Shown in pieces: positions 45,042 to 48,280 of a stretch of 48,280 nt of DNA. Within the stretch, counting starts at the first letter, position 1; each line of letters begins with the position of its first letter. Origin of the DNA: Candidatus Zixiibacteriota bacterium. Lineage in GTDB: Bacteria > Zixibacteria > MSB-5A5 > GN15 > FEB-12. A program made the position numbers and the translations under genes. The DNA lies in NCBI GenBank assembly GCA_024276275.1, contig JAJRXM010000027.1:1-48280 (forward strand). Direction: 5' to 3'. The notes below the pieces were generated by a model. The model searched no databases, had not been told where the DNA came from, and was given only the letters and a program-made list of their open reading frames with translations.

Positions 45042-46961
45042 ATGCTGCGTAAAATCATGATTTCCACTTTAATTTTAACCTTTTGCATAACAGCAATTTC
45101 TTTTGCCGATAATACCGCAAAAGTAAAATCCCTTCTCGATGCGGGCAAATATGTCCCCGACATAGGGACATTCTTACAAATCGGAGCCAACTCCCCTGCC
45201 GGTATGAGCTGGGACGGTGACAAAGTATTTTTCCGCTCATCTGCTTCGGGTTCTTCACAAATATACCGTATTACCAACGAAGGTTGGCCGTACCAACTCA
45301 CGACCTTTGAAGACGGCATCGACTACTTTGTCCTTTCCAATAATTCTCAAATGGCAATTGTTGGAGCCTCTGTCGGTGGTTCAGAACAATCTCAGCTCTA
45401 CCTTATGGACACAGAAACAGGTCGAGTTCTTAAACTGACCGATTTTGCCGAAGTACAAATCGGCTCTGTTACCTGGGCAAAAAACGACAAATCAATTTAC
45501 TATCGTTCCAATGAAGAAAATAAACGAGATTTTTTCCTCTACGAAATGGATATTGCCACCGGAGAGTCTAAAAAGATTTTAAATAATCCGGGATACAATG
45601 CAATTGCCGACTTATCGCAAGATGGTAACAGCATGATTATTGCCAACTATACATCTAATGTAAACAACGACTTACTTCTTTTAGATTTAACTACCGGTAA
45701 GTTTAAAAAAATAACCGAAGATGACGGTGATGTAATCTACGGTTCACCGACTCTTATGCCCGACAACAAAACTATCTGGCTGGTCAGCAACGACAACAAA
45801 GACGGTGTCAGTCGTGTTGCCAAAATGACCGTAGGCTCATCAAAAGTCGAGTATGTCAATGACGGATGGATTGACCCGAAATGGGAAGTTGAAGGTATCG
45901 GCTTTTCCCGTGACTTCAAGTATATGGGAGCTCAGGTAAACGAAGAGGGTTACGAACGTTTAAAACTTCGTGAAGTTGCCACCAAAAAAAACCTACCTTC
46001 TCCCCCGTTAAACGGAATGTTAGGATTTGCGGGAGCTGATAAAAATGGTAATTTGCTTCTCTCATTCTCCGGCCCTACGTATGCTCCTGAATGCTGGTTG
46101 TGGAATCCTCATACTGAAGAACTCAAGCAACTTACTTTTTCAATTTATGCGGGTATCGACCGTAAGATTTTTACCGAACCAAAACTGATTAAATATAAAA
46201 CTTTTGACGGTCTCGAGATTCCAGCCTTTTTATATTTACCTGCCGACTATGACGGTAAACCGATTCCGTTTATAGTTTCTGCTCACGGTGGTCCTGAAAG
46301 TCAGTTCCAACCCGGGTTTATCCGTAATTTTCAATACCTGATGTTAAACGGTGTCGGAATTATCGCACCGAACCCCCGTGGTTCTTCGGGCTACGGTCGC
46401 GACTATATGAATCTCGACAACTATAAACTCCGTAAAAATTCCCTGAAAGATTACAAAGCTGCCGTTGAATACTTGATTGACAACAATTATTCCAAACAGG
46501 GACAGATTGCTATACGGGGCGGCTCCTATGGTGGTTATGTTGTTTTGGGTATGATTACCGAATATCCTGATTTGTTTAATGCTGCTATCGATGTTGTCGG
46601 TATTGCAAATTTTAAAACATTTTTACAAAATACAAAACCGTATCGTCGTGCTTTACGTGAATCAGAATACGGTCCATTGTCTGACCCTGAATTCTTAGAC
46701 TCGGTCTCTCCTATTTATAAAGCACATCTGATTAAAACTCCGTTGATGGTTATCCATGGTGAAAATGATCCTCGTGTTCCTGTTGATGAAGCCCGTCAGA
46801 TTATTAAGGCTGTTGCCGACAACGGCGGGATTGTTGATTCTCTGATTTTCCCTGATGAAGGTCACGGCACATCAAAACGGGTTAATGTTATTGAGTCTTA
46901 CAGAAGACAAGTAGCGTTTTACAAAAAACATTTATTACCACTTGATATGAAAAAAGAATAA
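45042..46961 (+). CDS. Exported S9 family peptidase (prolyl oligopeptidase/acylaminoacyl peptidase type)
   Basis: The start at ATG 45042 is supported by AGGAG eight bases upstream; the TTG at 45036 is too close to it. A signal peptide (STLILTFCITAISFAD) shows export. The N-terminal half is a beta-propeller with WD40-like repeats (SWDGDKVFFRSSASG, VTWAKNDKSIYYRS). The C-terminal alpha/beta hydrolase has HGGPESQ, catalytic Ser in RGGSYGGYV, Asp in GENDPRVPVDEA and His in PDEGHGTSK. It cleaves short peptides after Pro or hydrophobic residues in the periplasm; the exact specificity is inferred. Confidence 0.95.
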   Translation: MLRKIMISTLILTFCITAISFADNTAKVKSLLDAGKYVPDIGTFLQIGANSPAGMSWDGDKVFFRSSASGSSQIYRITNEGWPYQLTTFEDGIDYFVLSNNSQMAIVGASVGGSEQSQLYLMDTETGRVLKLTDFAEVQIGSVTWAKNDKSIYYRSNEENKRDFFLYEMDIATGESKKILNNPGYNAIADLSQDGNSMIIANYTSNVNNDLLLLDLTTGKFKKITEDDGDVIYGSPTLMPDNKTIWLVSNDNKDGVSRVAKMTVGSSKVEYVNDGWIDPKWEVEGIGFSRDFKYMGAQVNEEGYERLKLREVATKKNLPSPPLNGMLGFAGADKNGNLLLSFSGPTYAPECWLWNPHTEELKQLTFSIYAGIDRKIFTEPKLIKYKTFDGLEIPAFLYLPADYDGKPIPFIVSAHGGPESQFQPGFIRNFQYLMLNGVGIIAPNPRGSSGYGRDYMNLDNYKLRKNSLKDYKAAVEYLIDNNYSKQGQIAIRGGSYGGYVVLGMITEYPDLFNAAIDVVGIANFKTFLQNTKPYRRALRESEYGPLSDPEFLDSVSPIYKAHLIKTPLMVIHGENDPRVPVDEARQIIKAVADNGGIVDSLIFPDEGHGTSKRVNVIESYRRQVAFYKKHLLPLDMKKE

Positions 46962-47739
46962 CTTTTTGTACCGACAGAGCATTGTTCTGTCGTACGTAGG
47001 GGCATGACCTGCGTGTCTGCCCCAAATAAAAGGGTGAACACGCAGGTTCACCCCTACGATGTCACATCTGTAGCCAATTTTGTTAGCAGGTCTCTCTTTT
47101 GAGACCTGCCATAGAAGTAGAGGCAATTATGCAAAACAACATATCTATCTTTGTGCTTTCATGTATATTAGTAGTGTCCTTATCACTGGTATCTTGTTTT
47201 TCTCGAAATAACGCTACGAACGGAACTTGTCAAAATTTTAAGCAATACTTTCTCCTTATTATTTTATAAAAATAATCTCATAATATATAACTATAATTTG
47301 TGCGAAATGTTGTCAATTAAAATAAAGCTACGTAGGGAAGGCCTCGCTTTTGAGACGGTCCTTTTTTTTTACATTTTTGTAGATAGAAAACACTCCTGCC
47401 ACCTGCCCATTTCTTTCAAAATCCCTACACATACTCCCTTGTTTCACATTTATCAACTTGAATGAGACACTAATGAAAACTACAATGTTGGATCCCAAAT
47501 CAAGTTTGGGATGAGATGGAATTAAACATGAACAAAATCACTACAATTAATATTAGTAAAAATGGCTTTAAGCCATTTTTACAACAAAACCATTTCGCTA
47601 TAACAAGTTAAGTCAGTATTACTTATAACGAAAAAGGGCATGAAAAAACGACTAAAAAAAGATGTTTTATATGCGACTGAACCCATTTTATTATAGTATA
47701 AAACAGTCAGGAATGAGGTCCTATAGACGTATATCAAAT
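46962..47739. repeat. Long intergenic spacer rich in palindromic repeats
   Basis: No gene of normal size is seen. Palindromes are: 46973-46978/46986-46991; a long hairpin of two opposed copies of one element, 46995-47002/47051-47058 with inner 9-bp stem 47007-47015/47039-47047; 47086-47094/47101-47109 with a TCTTTT loop; an imperfect GGCCTC-GCTTTT-GAGACGGTCC hairpin with a nine-T run near 47341-47371; 47492-47499/47505-47512; and 47558-47567/47571-47580 with T/A runs. One tiny lipoprotein-like frame is at 47129-47269. This looks like an accumulation site of REP-like elements. Confidence 0.65.
47129..47269 (+). CDS. Tiny lipoprotein-like reading frame, possibly a truncated gene
   Basis: The 46-residue frame begins MQNNISIFVLSCILVVSLSL and continues into VSC, a good lipobox, then SRNNATNGTCQNF and a short tail. 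No strong ribosome-binding site is present. It could be a small lipoprotein or the surviving start of a decayed one. It lies between palindromes. Confidence 0.35.
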   Translation: MQNNISIFVLSCILVVSLSLVSCFSRNNATNGTCQNFKQYFLLIIL

Positions 47740-48153
47740 TTAATCACTAGAATCAAGTAACTGGAGAAGTAGATGTACTTTATGATCTATACTGTCAATA
47801 ATAGGTAACATTGAAATGTAGATTAATTCACTAAGTAAAAATTTAATCTGATATTTATTGTTCTCCTTAAATACAACCTTGCCTATTTCTTTTATTAAAT
47901 TAGTATCTATTTTATTTAAAATGAAAGTTGATTCTAATATAATACTGTCTCCATTAATAGAAAGTTCACCATTACTATAAATTATAAATGGATTAAAAGA
48001 TATAGGGGCTTTTATTACGTTACTTGTCTGGCTGTATTTATAAGAGAAAGAAGTATCAGCTTTAGCTTTATTATTGATCTTTAAAGGAAGTAACTTATTT
48101 GGTTCATAGAAATAGAGATAAGTTTTATATATGAAATCATCCCTCCGTGCCAA
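47740..48153 (-). CDS. Unidentified protein, C-terminal part, at the right edge
   Basis: The 137-residue piece starts at an alternative TTG. The same frame stays open upstream through 18 codons (YSPYRPTYTFQLSVSLIL) to TGA at 48205-48207 and is open again beyond it to the edge, with SFFFSACTDSDNI. So the real gene probably begins outside the window and is interrupted by one TGA. It has an Asn/Lys/Ile-rich, beta-strand-like composition with LYFYEPNKLLP and a helical tail. I do not recognise the family. Confidence 0.45.
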   Translation of the reverse strand: MARRDDFIYKTYLYFYEPNKLLPLKINNKAKADTSFSYKYSQTSNVIKAPISFNPFIIYSNGELSINGDSIILESTFILNKIDTNLIKEIGKVVFKENNKYQIKFLLSELIYISMLPIIDSIDHKVHLLLQLLDSSD

Positions 48154-48280
48154 TATAAGTGAGACAGAAAGTTGAAACGTGTAAGTAGGGCGGTATGGAG
48201 AATATCAGATGTTATCAGAATCTGTACATGCAGAGAAAAAGAAAGAATCAGTTCTGTTCAAAAGTGTATCAAGCTCCGCA

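Noticed and set aside
47558-47580. Terminator between the repeat spacer and the edge gene
   Set aside because: It has a hairpin with A/T runs, but no gene on the left ends near it and the edge gene ends about 160 bases further right, so its role is unclear.

Overview
The window is AT-rich bacterial chromosome. It carries none of the hallmarks of a phage, plasmid or CRISPR locus. Several protein families place it in or near the Fibrobacterota-Chlorobiota-Bacteroidota (FCB) superphylum or a candidate phylum close to it. These are a type IX secretion (T9SS) C-terminal sorting domain with the NYPNPFNPST signature, two GWxTD-domain proteins, a two-CW protein and a protein of the small 'ASGCSIDAS' family common in Bacteroidota. 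Some promoters look like classical sigma-70 TTGACT-17-TATAAT sites, which argues against a true Bacteroidota. I cannot name the species.

Layout. 1-10.3 kb: tail of an unknown gene, a frameshifted secreted beta-helix/T9SS protein, a small conserved protein, an Ig-like lipoprotein directly followed by a homologue of the tRNA-queuosine mannosyltransferase (QTMAN/GTDC1), a broken small membrane gene, an iodotyrosine-deiodinase-like nitroreductase and a YbdG-type mechanosensitive channel. 10.3-15.7 kb: palindromic repeats, tRNA-Thr and tRNA-Leu, then an apparent operon MATE-queF-queC-queE-queD for queuosine precursors, and a divergent outer-membrane barrel gene. 15.8-20.5 kb: tRNA-Tyr (a queuosine-type GUA tRNA), an overlapping sugar-nucleotide operon (rmlC-SDR-rmlD-rmlA, without rmlB), a XylR_N/V4R sensor-like protein with a broken small partner, and tRNA-Phe. 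20.5-27.9 kb: a membrane protein, ROK kinase, histidyl-tRNA synthetase split by an in-frame TAA, secreted bleomycin-hydrolase-type peptidase, GlcD-type FAD oxidase and two DUF1573 proteins. 27.9-38.6 kb: a long minus-strand run of YIP1, TolC, adaptor, ABC ATPase, three MacB-type permeases and two GWxTD proteins. 38.7-48.3 kb: membrane pyrophosphatase, lipoprotein, a zinc ribbon-PEGA-TPR protein with a two-CW partner, an S9 peptidase, a palindrome-rich spacer and an unknown edge gene.

The most interesting signals are these. (1) The second DUF1573 gene has an in-frame TGA exactly where its neighbouring paralogue has the first Cys of a C-x-C motif. A hairpin at bacterial-SECIS distance follows it, so it is a candidate selenoprotein. 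(2) A bacterial QTMAN-like glycosyltransferase lies near the queuosine genes and a queuosine-type tRNA. (3) An unusual number of otherwise good reading frames are cut by one in-frame stop (three TAA, two TGA) or by a homopolymer frameshift. One of them is histidyl-tRNA synthetase. These could be decay, recoding or sequence error. TGA is a normal stop elsewhere in the window, for example in ATGA overlaps, so wholesale code reassignment is unlikely.
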